In this document: positions 35,780 through 44,905 of the stretch, piece after piece | How the letters are laid out: each line of letters begins with the position of its first letter | Position numbering within the stretch: the stretch's first letter is position 1 | NCBI RefSeq assembly: GCF_009852415.1 | Contig: NZ_WOXS01000002.1 | Coordinates: forward strand, 8,326,117-8,390,116 | Reading direction: 5' to 3' | DNA length: 64,000 nt | DNA from: Streptomyces sp. Tu 3180 | GTDB lineage: Bacteria > Actinomycetota > Actinomycetes > Streptomycetales > Streptomycetaceae | The notes under the pieces: generated by a model | Seen by the model: only the letters and a program-made list of their open reading frames with translations | What the model was told of the DNA's origin: nothing | The model's database searches: none | Program-made: the position numbers and the translations under genes

Positions 35780-37269
35780 CGGCCGCCCGCCACGAGACCG
35801 CGGCCGCCCGCCCCGGCCCGCCCCACGGCGGCACCGCCCCCGGCACGGCTCCCGCCGCCGGCCCCGACCTGGACAGCGGTCTGCTCTCCCCGGTCCGGGC
35901 GGGCACCCCGGTGGAGGCGGCGGTGGGCGACACCGCCTGGCTGCAGGCCATGCTGGACGCCGAGGCGGCCCTGGCCCGCGCCCAGGCACGCTGCGGCACC
36001 GTCCCCGCGCCGGCGGCCGCCGCGATCACCGCCGCGGCCCGCGCCGAACGCCTGGAGCTGCGGCAGCTGGCCCTGGCCGCGCGCGAGACGGCCAACCCGG
36101 TGGTCGGCCTGGTCAAGGCGCTGACGGCGGCGGTGGCCGCCGACGCCCCCGACGCCGCCGAGTACGTCCACCGGGGCTCCACCAGCCAGGACGTCTTCGA
36201 CACCGGCGCGATGCTCGTCGCCCTGCGCGCGCTGCGCCTGACCGTCGCCGACCTGCACCGGACCGCCGACGCGCTCGCCGCGCTGGCCGCGCACCACCGG
36301 GACACGGTGATGGCCGGCCGCACGCTCGCCCTGCACGCCGTACCGACCACGTTCGGGCTCAAGGCGGCCGGCTGGCGGCAGCTGGTGCTGGAGGCCGCCG
36401 AACGCCTGGAGCGGGTCGCCGGCCGTCTCCCGGTGTCCCTGGGCGGCGCGGCCGGCACGCTGGCGGGCTACCTCACGCACGCCGGCGAGGACGCGGACGC
36501 CCGCGCGGTCGTCGACGACCTCACCGCCGCCTTCGCCGCGGAGACCGGCCTGGCGGCCCCCGTGCTGCCCTGGCACGCGCTGCGCACCCCGATCGCCGAC
36601 CTGGGGGCCGCCCTCGCGCACACCGCGGGCGCCCTCGGCAAGATCGCGGCCGACGTGCTGGTGCTGGCCCGCACCGAGGTCGGCGAGGTCACCGAACCGC
36701 AGGAGACGGGCCGCGGCGCCTCCTCGGCGATGCCGCACAAACGCAACCCCGTCCTGGCGACGCTGATCCGCTCCGCCGCCCTGCAGGTGCCCGCGCTGGC
36801 CGCGGTGCTGGCGCAGTGCCTGGTGACCGAGGACGAGCGGTCGGCGGGCGTGTGGCACACCGAGTGGCAGCCGTTGCGCGAATGCCTGCGGCTGACCGGC
36901 GGCGCCGCCCGCACCGCACTGGAACTGGCCCGCGGCCTCACCGTGCACCCGGACCGGATGCGCGCCAACCTCGAGGCGACCGGCGGCCGGATCGCCTCCG
37001 AACGCGTCAGCGCGGTCCTGGCCCCGCGGCTGGGCCGGACGGCGGCCGCGGAACTGCTGACGCAGGCGTCGCTGCGGGCCGCCGAGACCTCCCGCCCGCT
37101 CGCCGACGTCCTCGCCGAACTGCCCCAGCTGCACGGGGTGCTGGCCCCCGGAGAGCCGGCCGCCCTGCTGGACCCGGCCGGTTACACCGGCGCGGCCGGC
37201 GCCCTGGTCGACCGGGCGCTGACCGGCGCCCGGGCCCCCTCACCCCCTTCTCACCCGGGAGCGAAATGA
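35776..37269 (+). CDS. Nitrosuccinate-lyase-like enzyme (CreD/FzmL-like, fumarase superfamily)
   Basis: A 497-residue lyase of the 3-carboxymuconate-cycloisomerase/argininosuccinate-lyase group. Conserved regions are EYVHRGSTSQDVFDTG, AGRTLALHAVPTTFG, SLGGAAGTLAGY and the signature GASSAMPHKRNPVLA. An Ala/Pro-rich ~30-residue leader precedes the fold. CreD eliminates nitrous acid from nitrosuccinate, leaving fumarate. The direct coupling to the CreE-like flavoprotein is the strongest support, since muconate metabolism genes are absent. It is distinct from the second lyase at 27503, which belongs to the adenylosuccinate-lyase branch. ATGA overlaps on both sides. Confidence 0.85.
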   Translation: MTAARHETAAARPGPPHGGTAPGTAPAAGPDLDSGLLSPVRAGTPVEAAVGDTAWLQAMLDAEAALARAQARCGTVPAPAAAAITAAARAERLELRQLALAARETANPVVGLVKALTAAVAADAPDAAEYVHRGSTSQDVFDTGAMLVALRALRLTVADLHRTADALAALAAHHRDTVMAGRTLALHAVPTTFGLKAAGWRQLVLEAAERLERVAGRLPVSLGGAAGTLAGYLTHAGEDADARAVVDDLTAAFAAETGLAAPVLPWHALRTPIADLGAALAHTAGALGKIAADVLVLARTEVGEVTEPQETGRGASSAMPHKRNPVLATLIRSAALQVPALAAVLAQCLVTEDERSAGVWHTEWQPLRECLRLTGGAARTALELARGLTVHPDRMRANLEATGGRIASERVSAVLAPRLGRTAAAELLTQASLRAAETSRPLADVLAELPQLHGVLAPGEPAALLDPAGYTGAAGALVDRALTGARAPSPPSHPGAK

Positions 37270-38765
37270 GCCGCATGGACACCGACGTCATCGTCGTCGG
37301 AGCCGGTCCCGTCGGACTGATGCTGGCGTGCGAACTACGGCTGGCCGGCGTCGGGTGCGTGGTGCTGGAGAAGTCGACGGAGCCCACCGACCAGTCCCGC
37401 GCGCTGGGCTTCACGGCACGCACCATCGAGACCTTCGACCAGCGCGGGCTGCTTCCCCGGTTCGGCGGCTTCGACACCATCCCCATCGGCCACTTCGGCG
37501 GCGTCCCGCTGGACTACCGGGAGGTGCCGGGCGGCTCCTACGGGGCCAAGGGCGTGCCGCAGTCGCTGACCGTCGCCGTCCTCGGCGAGTGGGCCGGCGA
37601 GCTGGGCGTCGACGTGCGCCGCGGCTGGGAGGTGACCGGCCTGGACACCGACGACGACGGCGTCCGGGTGACGGTGGACGGCCCGGACGGCCCGGCCCGG
37701 CTGCGCGCCGCCTACCTGGTGGGCTGCGACGGCGGCCGCAGCACCGTCCGCAAGCGGGCCGGCATCGACTTCCCCGGCCACGACGCCACCATCGAGATGG
37801 CGTTCGCCGAGGTGGTCGGGGTGAGCGGGGTGCGCCCGCGGCCCAACGGCGAGCGGGTGCCCGGCGGCATGGTGCTCGCCTTCCAGCAGGGCCCGGACAC
37901 CTTCCGGGTCACCTACTACGACGCCGGCGTCGTGCCCCGCAAGGGCGACGCACCGCCCTCCTTCGAGGAGGTCGCCGCCGCCTGGCGGCGGCTGACCGGC
38001 GAGGACGTCAGCGGCGGCACCCCGCGCTGGATCGGCAAGTTCACCGACGCCACCCGCCAGGCCCGCGAGTACCGGCGCGGACGCGTGTTCCTGGCCGGCG
38101 ACGCCGCGCACATCCATCTGCCCATCGGCGGCCAGGGCATGAGCGCGGGCGTGCAGGACGCGGTCAACCTCGGCTGGAAGCTGGCGCTGGCCGTCAAGGG
38201 CCGGGCCCCCGCCCACCTGCTCGACACCTACCACGACGAGCGGCACCCGGTGGGCGCCCGGGTCCTGGTCAACACCCTCACCCAGCGCAGCCTGTACATC
38301 ACCGGCGAGCACATGCAGCCGGTGCGCGAGCTGTTCGCCGACCTGACGCAGCTGCCCGAGGTCCGCCGGCACCTCATCGGCATGGTCACCGGCCTGGACA
38401 TCCGGTACGCCATGCCGGCGCCCGGCCACCCGCTGCTCGGCCGGCGCCTGCCCGGCGCCGAACTGGTCGACGCGGCGGGCGTGAAGACCACCACCGCGCA
38501 CCTGCTGCACACCGCACGCGGGGTGCTGCTCGACCTGGCCGGCGACGCCCGGGTGCGCCGGGCCGCCGCCCCCTGGCAGGACCGGGTCGACGTCGTGACC
38601 GCGTCCGCGCACACGGCCGGCGCCGACGACCCGTTCGACGGCGCCGCCGCCCTCCTGGTGCGCCCCGACGGATACATCGCCTGGGCCGGCGCCGGCGAAC
38701 GCGGCACCGAGGGCCTGACCGGCGCGCTCGCCCACTGGTTCGGCGAGGCGGTGGCCACGGCATGA
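37266..38765 (+). CDS. PHBH-type FAD-dependent hydroxylase
   Basis: A 499-residue class A flavoprotein oxygenase. FAD fold VIVVGAGPVGLMLACEL, DG motif VGCDGGRSTVRKR, GD motif FLAGDAAHIHLPIGGQG, C-terminal thioredoxin-like domain ending LAHWFGEAVATA. Start ATG overlaps the CreD-like stop and its own stop overlaps the SDR start, so it is the third gene of the nitrite operon. It is most like the oxygenase at 1603 (IGxQGMSAGVQDAVNLGWKL in both). Its place in the nitrite operon suggests a late oxidation linked to nitrogen installation, but it could act anywhere on the polyketide. Confidence 0.9.
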   Translation: MSRMDTDVIVVGAGPVGLMLACELRLAGVGCVVLEKSTEPTDQSRALGFTARTIETFDQRGLLPRFGGFDTIPIGHFGGVPLDYREVPGGSYGAKGVPQSLTVAVLGEWAGELGVDVRRGWEVTGLDTDDDGVRVTVDGPDGPARLRAAYLVGCDGGRSTVRKRAGIDFPGHDATIEMAFAEVVGVSGVRPRPNGERVPGGMVLAFQQGPDTFRVTYYDAGVVPRKGDAPPSFEEVAAAWRRLTGEDVSGGTPRWIGKFTDATRQAREYRRGRVFLAGDAAHIHLPIGGQGMSAGVQDAVNLGWKLALAVKGRAPAHLLDTYHDERHPVGARVLVNTLTQRSLYITGEHMQPVRELFADLTQLPEVRRHLIGMVTGLDIRYAMPAPGHPLLGRRLPGAELVDAAGVKTTTAHLLHTARGVLLDLAGDARVRRAAAPWQDRVDVVTASAHTAGADDPFDGAAALLVRPDGYIAWAGAGERGTEGLTGALAHWFGEAVATA

Positions 38766-39501
38766 CCGCGACCTCCCCGCCCCACCGCATCGCCCTGGTC
38801 ACCGGCGCCAACAAGGGCCTGGGCCGCGAGATCGCCCGCCAGCTGGGCGCGCGGGGGCGAGCGTGCTGCTCGGCGCCCGCGACGCACGGCGCGGCAAGCT
38901 GGCGGCCGAGGCGCTCGCCGCCGAGGGAATCGACGCGCACCCGCTGCCGCTGGACGTGACCGACCCCGCCGGTGTGGCGGACGCGGCCGCCGCGATCGAC
39001 GAGCGCTACGGCCGGCTGGACATCCTGGTCAACAACGCGGGCATCACCGGGACGTTCCACGGCCCGCCCAGCGCGGCCACCGCCGGGCAGCTGCGCGAGG
39101 TGTACGAGACGAACGTCCTGGGCGTGCTGACGGTGACCAACGCGATGCTGCCCCTGCTGCGCCGCTCCCCGGCCGGACGCATCGTCAACATGTCCTCGGC
39201 CGTGGGCTCCCTGACCCTGAACGCGGACCTGCGCGCCGGGTTCGGCGACTACAACCTGGTCACCTACCAGTCCTCCAAGACGGCCCTGAACGCGCTCACC
39301 CTCGCCTACGCCAGGGAACTGCGGGACACCCCCATCAAGGTCAACGCGGCCAACCCCGGCTTCACCGCCACCGACATGAACGGCCACCGCGGCCACCAGA
39401 CGGTCGAACAGGGCGCCGCCACAGCGGTGCGCCTGGCCCTGATCGGCCCCGACGGCCCCACCGGCACCTCCCAGGACGACAGCGGCACGGTCCCCTGGTA
39501 G
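38762..39501 (+). CDS. Short-chain dehydrogenase/reductase, with frameshift
   Basis: An SDR of ~246 residues read in two frames. The ATG at 38762 (overlapping the oxygenase stop) opens ATSPPHRIALVTGANKGLGR; after IARQLGARG the reading must shift at the G run 38853-38857 to continue SVLLGARDARRGKLAAE. NNAG, the catalytic Ser in NMSSAVG and YQSSKTALN follow in the second frame. One missing G restores a normal full-length carbonyl-reductase-like SDR. It may reduce a quinone or ketone of the product. The intact signature on both sides suggests a recent lesion or a sequencing error rather than an old pseudogene. Confidence 0.8.
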
Positions 39502-39712
39502 CGGCCGGACGACGCCCTCCGGCCGGGCAGGACGCCCCGGCCGGCGGGATGTCCCCCGCGGCCGGGAGGACGCCTCCGGCCGCGGCGAGCGATCCCTCCG
39601 GCGGCGCGCACGGCAGAGCCCCCTGCCGGGGCCGGCTCCGGGTCCCCCCCGGCGCCGGCCCCGGCAGGGGGCACGGCGGCCCGGCGCGCGCCCCGCGCGC
39701 GCCGGGCCGGTC

Positions 39713-40489
39713 TCAGGCGGTGACGAACTCCACCAGCGCCGGCCCGAGCACCTCCGGCAGCACCCGGTGCCACACCCCGGGCAGCTCCAGCCGCCGCCCG
39801 TTCGGCAGGGCCGCCGCGGTCGCCTCGGCCGCCGCGAGCAGCCAGTCACCGGTGTGGTCGCTGTTGACGACCACCGTCTCCACCCGCATCCCGGCCAGCC
39901 GCTCGACCGGCACCCGCCCGTCGCCCATCACCGCGGTGTCGTAGGGCAGGGTGTGCGCCAGCGCCTCGTTGGACCGCCACAGCGGGCTGTCCTTCCACTC
40001 CTGGACCCACTCCGGCGGGAAGCCCACGTGCTCGGCGAGGAAGTACTCCACGGCCTCACCGCGCCGGCCCTCGGCGAGCAGCGCGTCCAGGTGCTGCGCG
40101 AAACCGGCGGGCGGCGTGCGGAAACCCGGGACCCGGTAGGGCGGCTCCAGCAGGGCCAGCCGGCTGATCGACGCACCGGCGAGGGCCGCCTCCAGCGCCA
40201 GGATCGCCCCGCTGGAGCCGCCGAACACCGCCGCCCGGCCGCCCGCGTCGTCGATGACCGCCTGCAGGTCCTCGATCTCCCGCTCGACCGCGTAGGCGGG
40301 GGAGTCCCCGCTCTGGCCGCGCCCGCGCCGGTCGTAGGCGTACACGGTGCAGGAGGGGGCCAGGTACGGGATGAGCGTGTCGAAGGCCGTGTGGTCGCGG
40401 AAGCCGCCGCCGAGCAGCACGACCGGGGGACCGTCACCGGCCTTCTCGTAGGCGATGGTGGTGCCGTCCCGCGATACGACCTTGTGCAT
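39713..40489 (-). CDS. Alpha/beta-hydrolase
   Basis: A 258-residue alpha/beta-hydrolase. The oxyanion region is VVLLGGGFRDHTAFD, followed by YDRRGRGQSGDS, the nucleophile elbow FGGSSGAILAL (Ser), an acid near VNSDHTGDW and a His in LPGVWHRVLPEV. The Ser nucleophile argues for an esterase/lyase-like hydrolase and against the Asp-nucleophile epoxide-hydrolase mechanism of Alp1U/Lom6. Start: ATG 40489 behind GGGGAG; a GTG three bases earlier is possible. It is divergent from the salicylate-hydroxylase-like gene, with a nested palindromic region between. Role in the cluster unknown. Confidence 0.83.
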   Translation of the reverse strand: MHKVVSRDGTTIAYEKAGDGPPVVLLGGGFRDHTAFDTLIPYLAPSCTVYAYDRRGRGQSGDSPAYAVEREIEDLQAVIDDAGGRAAVFGGSSGAILALEAALAGASISRLALLEPPYRVPGFRTPPAGFAQHLDALLAEGRRGEAVEYFLAEHVGFPPEWVQEWKDSPLWRSNEALAHTLPYDTAVMGDGRVPVERLAGMRVETVVVNSDHTGDWLLAAAEATAAALPNGRRLELPGVWHRVLPEVLGPALVEFVTA

Positions 40490-40586
40490 CACACACTCCC
40501 CAGGGACACATTCCTGTCAGCTTTTCATTTCCACCCGGGAAAGTAGCCCGGGATTTCGATGACGGTCAATGCGGAAAGCGTGGGCA

Positions 40587-40651
40587 GTTGAACACCCGGC
40601 TGTTCAACCTCGGTATTCCGCAGTCGAACACCGGAAATACCGCCGGGTGTT
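40587..40651. promoter_or_regulatory. Nested palindromic operator region in a divergent promoter
   Basis: GTTGAACA (40587-40594) and TGTTCAAC (40601-40608) are perfect 8-bp arms with a six-base centre. AACACCCGGC (40591-40600) also pairs with GCCGGGTGTT (40642-40651), and CGGTATT (40611-40617) with AATACCG (40636-40642). This suits a dimeric repressor (MarR/TetR type) between the hydrolase and oxygenase genes. No such regulator gene is adjacent. The rest of 40490-40857 holds no gene. Confidence 0.5.
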
Positions 40652-40857
40652 GTCGGCGGGGACCCGCTGAATTACCCTCGCCCGGTGAACCGGCCGGGCC
40701 CCGGGACTTCCCCGCGGCCGGCCGGCGCAGGTCGAAAAAACCCCGAGTCGGCGCCGCGCACGGCCGGCACCGAAACCGCCCGCGCACGGCCGACACCGAA
40801 ACCGTCCACGCCCCGCAGCGGGCCGGCCGACGGCCCCGACCGACCGAAGCAGGAGTT

Positions 40858-42060
40858 ATGACCCCCCAGATCCGCACCGCACTGGTCATCGGCGGCGGCA
40901 TCGCCGGCTCGACCACGGCCATGGCGCTCCAGCGCGCGGGGATCGAAGCCCGCGTCCACGAGGCCTACCACGACACCGCCGACGGCATCGGCGGCGGCCT
41001 GAGCCTGGCGCCCAACGGCGTGCACGCCCTGGACGCGATCGGCGCCGGCGACGTCATCCGCCGGGTCGGCACCCCCATGCGCGGCACCGTCCTGCGCGAC
41101 GGCGACGGCGAACCGCTCGGCGAGATCACCCTGCCGGCCGGCCTGCCGCCGTCCCGGTTCGTCTGGCGCGGCGAGCTGTACCGGGCGCTGTACGACGAGG
41201 CGACCCGCCGCGGCATCCGCACCCTGCACGGCAAGCGGCTGGTGGACGCCGAGGACACCGGCGACGGCGTCACCGCCCGCTTCGCCGACGGCACCGAGGC
41301 CCGCGCCGACATCCTGATCGGCACGGACGGCATCCGCTCCACGGTGCGCTCCCTCATCGACCCGGCCGCCCCCCGCCCCCACTACGCCGGCCTGCTCGGC
41401 TTCGCCGCCCCGCTGGCCGACACCGCACTGCCCGCCACCGACGGCAGGCTGCACGTCAGCTACGGCCCCGGTGGCTCCTTCGGCCACCTGGTGCACGCCG
41501 ACTCCTCCGGCGGCTGGTTCGTCAACCTCCCGCACCCCGAGCCGCTGACCCTGGCCGAGGCCCGGCGCACCCCGCCGCAGCAGTGGCTGGACCGGCTGCG
41601 CCGGGCGTTCGCCGGCCACTGCGCGCCCGCCGCCGACCTGCTGGCCCGCACCGAGGCGGCCGACCTGCTGATCACCGGCCCGCTGGAGACCATGCCGCCG
41701 GTGCCGACCTGGAGCCGGGGCCGGATGGTGCTGGTCGGCGACGCCGTCCACGCCGCCTCCCCCAGCTCCGGACAGGGCGCCTCACAGGCCGTGGAGAGCT
41801 CCGTGCAGCTGGCGCGCTGCCTGCGCGACCTGCCCCACGACCAGGCCTTCACCGCCTACGAGGGGCTGCGCCGGGCCCGCGTGGAGCGGATCATCGCCCT
41901 GGCCGCCCGCACCAACGCCAGCAAGGCCAGCCCGCTCGCACGCGGACCGCGCGACCTCAGGCCCGAACCCCTCGACTGGCAGTTCACCCACCGCATCGAC
42001 TGGGACGCCCCCGTCCCGCCCCCGCAGCCCGCCCTCGAATTCCACTCGAAATCCGCTTGA
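40858..42060 (+). CDS. FAD-dependent monooxygenase, salicylate-hydroxylase-like
   Basis: A 400-residue class A flavoprotein oxygenase of the shorter PHBH/salicylate-hydroxylase kind, lacking the C-terminal thioredoxin-like domain. Motifs: VIGGGIAGSTTAMALQRAG, IGTDGIRSTVR, LVGDAVHAASPSSGQGASQ. AGGAG precedes the ATG by three bases. It is not close to the five longer paralogs in the window and probably descends from a different line. Substrate unknown; an aromatic ring hydroxylation or Baeyer-Villiger-type step is possible. Confidence 0.9.
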   Translation: MTPQIRTALVIGGGIAGSTTAMALQRAGIEARVHEAYHDTADGIGGGLSLAPNGVHALDAIGAGDVIRRVGTPMRGTVLRDGDGEPLGEITLPAGLPPSRFVWRGELYRALYDEATRRGIRTLHGKRLVDAEDTGDGVTARFADGTEARADILIGTDGIRSTVRSLIDPAAPRPHYAGLLGFAAPLADTALPATDGRLHVSYGPGGSFGHLVHADSSGGWFVNLPHPEPLTLAEARRTPPQQWLDRLRRAFAGHCAPAADLLARTEAADLLITGPLETMPPVPTWSRGRMVLVGDAVHAASPSSGQGASQAVESSVQLARCLRDLPHDQAFTAYEGLRRARVERIIALAARTNASKASPLARGPRDLRPEPLDWQFTHRIDWDAPVPPPQPALEFHSKSA

Positions 42061-42240
42061 AATCCGCTCGAGGAATACTCGGGAAAAAGCCCGTACTCAC
42101 TCGATCAGGGTGCGTGGAGAGGCCGCGGCCCGCCGGCGCGGCTATTTTGCCGGTGGCGTGCATGCCATGATGAGAGCCACATCGGCGCCCGACGCCGTGG
42201 GCGGATATGTGTCTTCGGCGCTGCAAAGGGAGAGCGGACA

Positions 42241-43734
42241 GTGGAAAATCGCGTCATAGTGGTTGGTGCCGGCCCCGTGGGCCTCATGCTCGCGGGTGAG
42301 ATCAGGCTCGGCGGCGCGGAGGTCACCGTCTACGACAAACTGCCCGCGCCGTCCGGGGAATCCCGGGCCCTCGGCTTCACCAGACGCGTCGCCGAGATCC
42401 TCGACCAGCGCGGCCTGCTCACCCGGCTGGGCGACTTCCGCCGCGGCCGGCGAGGCCACTTCGGCGGCGTCGGCTTCGACCTGGACACGCTCGAGGAGAG
42501 CCACCACGGGGTGCTCGGCCTGCCCCAGTCACGCACCGAACAGGTGCTCACCGACTGGCTGGCCGAACTGGGCGTCACCGTCCGGCGCGGCCACGAGGCC
42601 GTCGCCTTCACCGAGACCGCCGACGGCGTCGAACTCGTCCTCGACGGCCCCGACGGCCGCCACCGGGACACGGCCGCCTACCTCGTCGGCTGCGACGGCC
42701 CCGACAGCACGGTCCGCACCCTCGCCGGCATCGCCGCCCCCGGCTGGGAATCCACCCGCGGGATGTACATGGCCGACGTGACGGGCGTCGAACCGCGCCA
42801 GCGGCCCACCGGCGAACACGTCCCGGGCGGCAGCATGGTGCTGTCCGTCAGCCTCGGCGACGGCTACCACCGCGTCCTCATCCACGACCGGAGCCTGCCG
42901 CCCCACCCCGACTCCGCCGCCCTGACCTTCACCGACGTCGCCGACGCCTGGCAGCGCATGACCGGCGAGTCCATCCACCACGGCAGCGCCCGCTGGATGG
43001 CCGCCTTCGGCAACGGCGCGGGCCTGGCCACCACCTACCGGCGCGGCCGCGTCCTGCTCGCCGGGGACGCCGCCCACGCCACCCCGCCGCTGGCCGGCTG
43101 GGGACTGAGCACCGGCATCCAGGACGCGGTCAACCTCGGCTGGAAACTCGCCGCGGTGAGCACCGGACGCGCCCCCGACAGCCTCCTGGACACCTACCAC
43201 GCCGAACGCCACCCCCTCGGCGAGCAGCTGCTGCGCAACACCCACGCCGCCACCGCCCTCTACCTCAGCGACGAGGAGATGGACCCGCTGCGCGCCGTCA
43301 TGCGCGAGCTGATGGACGACCCCAGCGCCGCGGAGCACTTCGCCGGCATGGTCAGCGGCCTCGGCGTCCACTACGGCACCTGCCCCGGCGACCACCCCCT
43401 GCTGGGCCGCCGCCTGTCTCCCGACCACGCGCTCGACCTGCCCGACGGCCGCCGCACCCGCGTCGCCGACCTGCTGCGCCCGGCCCGCGGCGTCCTCATC
43501 GTCACCGACGCCGCCGACGGACTCCAGCACCGGGCGGCCGCCTGGTCCGACCGCGTCGACGTCGTCACCGGCACCTGGGCGCCCGCCGACACCCCGGGCG
43601 TGCCGCCGCGGCTGCCGGCCGCCGCACTGGTCCGGCCCGACGGCTACGTCGCCTGGACGCAGCCGGGCGGCGCCGGCCTGACCGCAGCCCTGGAAAGCTG
43701 GTTCGGCCCGGCCCGCGTCACCGCGGACCTCTAG
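42241..43734 (+). CDS. PHBH-type FAD-dependent hydroxylase
   Basis: A 497-residue class A flavoprotein oxygenase starting at GTG after AAAGGGAGAG. FAD fold VIVVGAGPVGLMLAGEI, DG motif VGCDGPDSTVRTL, GD motif LLAGDAAHATPPLAGWG, thioredoxin-like C-terminus. The GD segment differs from the other paralogs (ATPPLAGWG in place of IHLPIGGQG), suggesting a different substrate or reaction. The 180 bp before it contain near-repeated GAAATCCGCT units at the end of the previous gene. It is followed by an NmrA-like reductase after 70 bp, probably in the same operon. Confidence 0.9.
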   Translation: MENRVIVVGAGPVGLMLAGEIRLGGAEVTVYDKLPAPSGESRALGFTRRVAEILDQRGLLTRLGDFRRGRRGHFGGVGFDLDTLEESHHGVLGLPQSRTEQVLTDWLAELGVTVRRGHEAVAFTETADGVELVLDGPDGRHRDTAAYLVGCDGPDSTVRTLAGIAAPGWESTRGMYMADVTGVEPRQRPTGEHVPGGSMVLSVSLGDGYHRVLIHDRSLPPHPDSAALTFTDVADAWQRMTGESIHHGSARWMAAFGNGAGLATTYRRGRVLLAGDAAHATPPLAGWGLSTGIQDAVNLGWKLAAVSTGRAPDSLLDTYHAERHPLGEQLLRNTHAATALYLSDEEMDPLRAVMRELMDDPSAAEHFAGMVSGLGVHYGTCPGDHPLLGRRLSPDHALDLPDGRRTRVADLLRPARGVLIVTDAADGLQHRAAAWSDRVDVVTGTWAPADTPGVPPRLPAAALVRPDGYVAWTQPGGAGLTAALESWFGPARVTADL

Positions 43735-43804
43735 CACCAGACGATCCCCCCCGAACCCGCCAGGAATCCCCAGACCCCCAGAGCGAAGAGGAGACAAGGG
43801 AGCG

Positions 43805-44569
43805 ATGACCGCACCCATTCTGGTCACCGGTGGCACCGGCACCCTGGGAAGCCACGTGGTTCCCCTGCTGCAGCAGGCCGGCCACGACGTACGCATCCTC
43901 GCCCGCAAGCCCCGCGAGTCCGCCAACGGCATCGAGTACTTCGCCGTCGACCTGATGACCGGCGAGGGCATCGACACCGCCCTGCGCGGCGTGGAGACCG
44001 TGCTGCACCTCGCCGGCAGCAACAAGGGCGACGACAAGGTGGCCCGCACCCTGGTGACCGCCGCCAAGAAGGCCGGCGTCCGCCACATCGTCTACATCTC
44101 CGTCATCGGCACCGACACGATGCCGCTGGGCTGGTTCAAGACCCAGCTCGAAGCGGAGAAGATCATCACCGGTTCCGGCATCCCCTGGTCCATGCTGCGC
44201 GCCGCCCAGTTCCACGACATCGTGTGGGCGATGGCGCAGAAGATGACCAAGATGCCCGTCCTCCCCGTCCCCGGCGGCCTGCAGTTCCAGCCGGTCGACT
44301 CCCGCGAAGTGGCCGCCCGCCTGGTCGAGCTGACCCTGGGCCAGCCCGCCGGCCGCGTCCCCGACCTGGCCGGACCCAAGGTCTACCCGCTCGGCGACCT
44401 GCTGCGCAGCTACCTGTCCGCGCAGGGCAAGCGCCGCCCGATGCTGCCCATGCGCATGCCCGGCAAGGCCGGCAAGGCCTACCGCGCCGGCCAGAACCTC
44501 GCCCTGAAGGGCAACGACGTGGGCAAGCGCACCTGGGAGGAGTTCCTCGCCGAGCGCGTGGCCGCCTGA
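43805..44569 (+). CDS. NmrA-like NAD(P)-binding protein (atypical SDR)
   Basis: A 254-residue Rossmann protein: ILVTGGTGTLGSHVV at the N-terminus, then VRILARKPRES, VLHLAGSNKGDDKVAR, YISVIGTDTMPLGWFKTQLEAE (split here), and a C-terminal RAGQNLALKGNDVGKRTWEEF. This is the atypical SDR/NmrA class, which lacks a conventional YxxxK catalytic context and may act as a reductase or redox sensor. AGGAGAC lies upstream. Similar genes occur in angucycline and benzofluorene clusters. Function here is not fixed. Confidence 0.87.
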   Translation: MTAPILVTGGTGTLGSHVVPLLQQAGHDVRILARKPRESANGIEYFAVDLMTGEGIDTALRGVETVLHLAGSNKGDDKVARTLVTAAKKAGVRHIVYISVIGTDTMPLGWFKTQLEAEKIITGSGIPWSMLRAAQFHDIVWAMAQKMTKMPVLPVPGGLQFQPVDSREVAARLVELTLGQPAGRVPDLAGPKVYPLGDLLRSYLSAQGKRRPMLPMRMPGKAGKAYRAGQNLALKGNDVGKRTWEEFLAERVAA

Positions 44570-44592
44570 CCGCCCCACCCGCCCTCCGCGAA

Positions 44593-44622
44593 CTGCCGGG
44601 ACCCCACCAGGGGCCCCGGCAG
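44593..44622. terminator. Terminator-like hairpin between convergent genes
   Basis: CTGCCGGG (44593-44600) pairs with CCCGGCAG (44615-44622), 14 bases apart, between the convergent stops of the NmrA-like gene and the DUF6059-like gene. Confidence 0.45.
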
Positions 44623-44662
44623 CAGCGTTTCACGGCACCGGCGGCACCACGCCCGGCCCCCT

Positions 44663-44905
44663 TCAGCGCGCCTCCAGCTCCCGCGCCAGGGAACGCTCCA
44701 GCGCGGTGAGCGGCACATCCCCGCACACCTGCTCCGGATGCCCCGGCACCGGCCCCGTCAGCGGCCCCACCGGCTCCCCGGGAGCGGCGTCCCGGAGCGC
44801 TCCGACCGTGCCACCGGGCTCCGGACCCGTATGGAACGTGCCGTACGCCACCAGACAACGGTAGATCGCACGCAGCACACGGCGCGGGCGCAGCGGATTC
44901 CACAT
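44663..44905 (-). CDS. DUF6059-like small protein
   Basis: An 80-residue protein starting MWNPLRPRRVLRAIYRCLVAYG with a basic, partly hydrophobic N-terminal helix. A Gly/Pro-rich middle (TGPVPGHPEQVCGDVPLTALERSLARELE, split here at GHPEQVCGDVPLTALE) follows; that end block is typical of the DUF6059 family seen in Streptomyces biosynthetic clusters. GAGGAG precedes the ATG at 44905, which is why a much longer frame upstream is rejected. Function unknown; the N-terminal helix may touch the membrane. Confidence 0.7.
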   Translation of the reverse strand: MWNPLRPRRVLRAIYRCLVAYGTFHTGPEPGGTVGALRDAAPGEPVGPLTGPVPGHPEQVCGDVPLTALERSLARELEAR

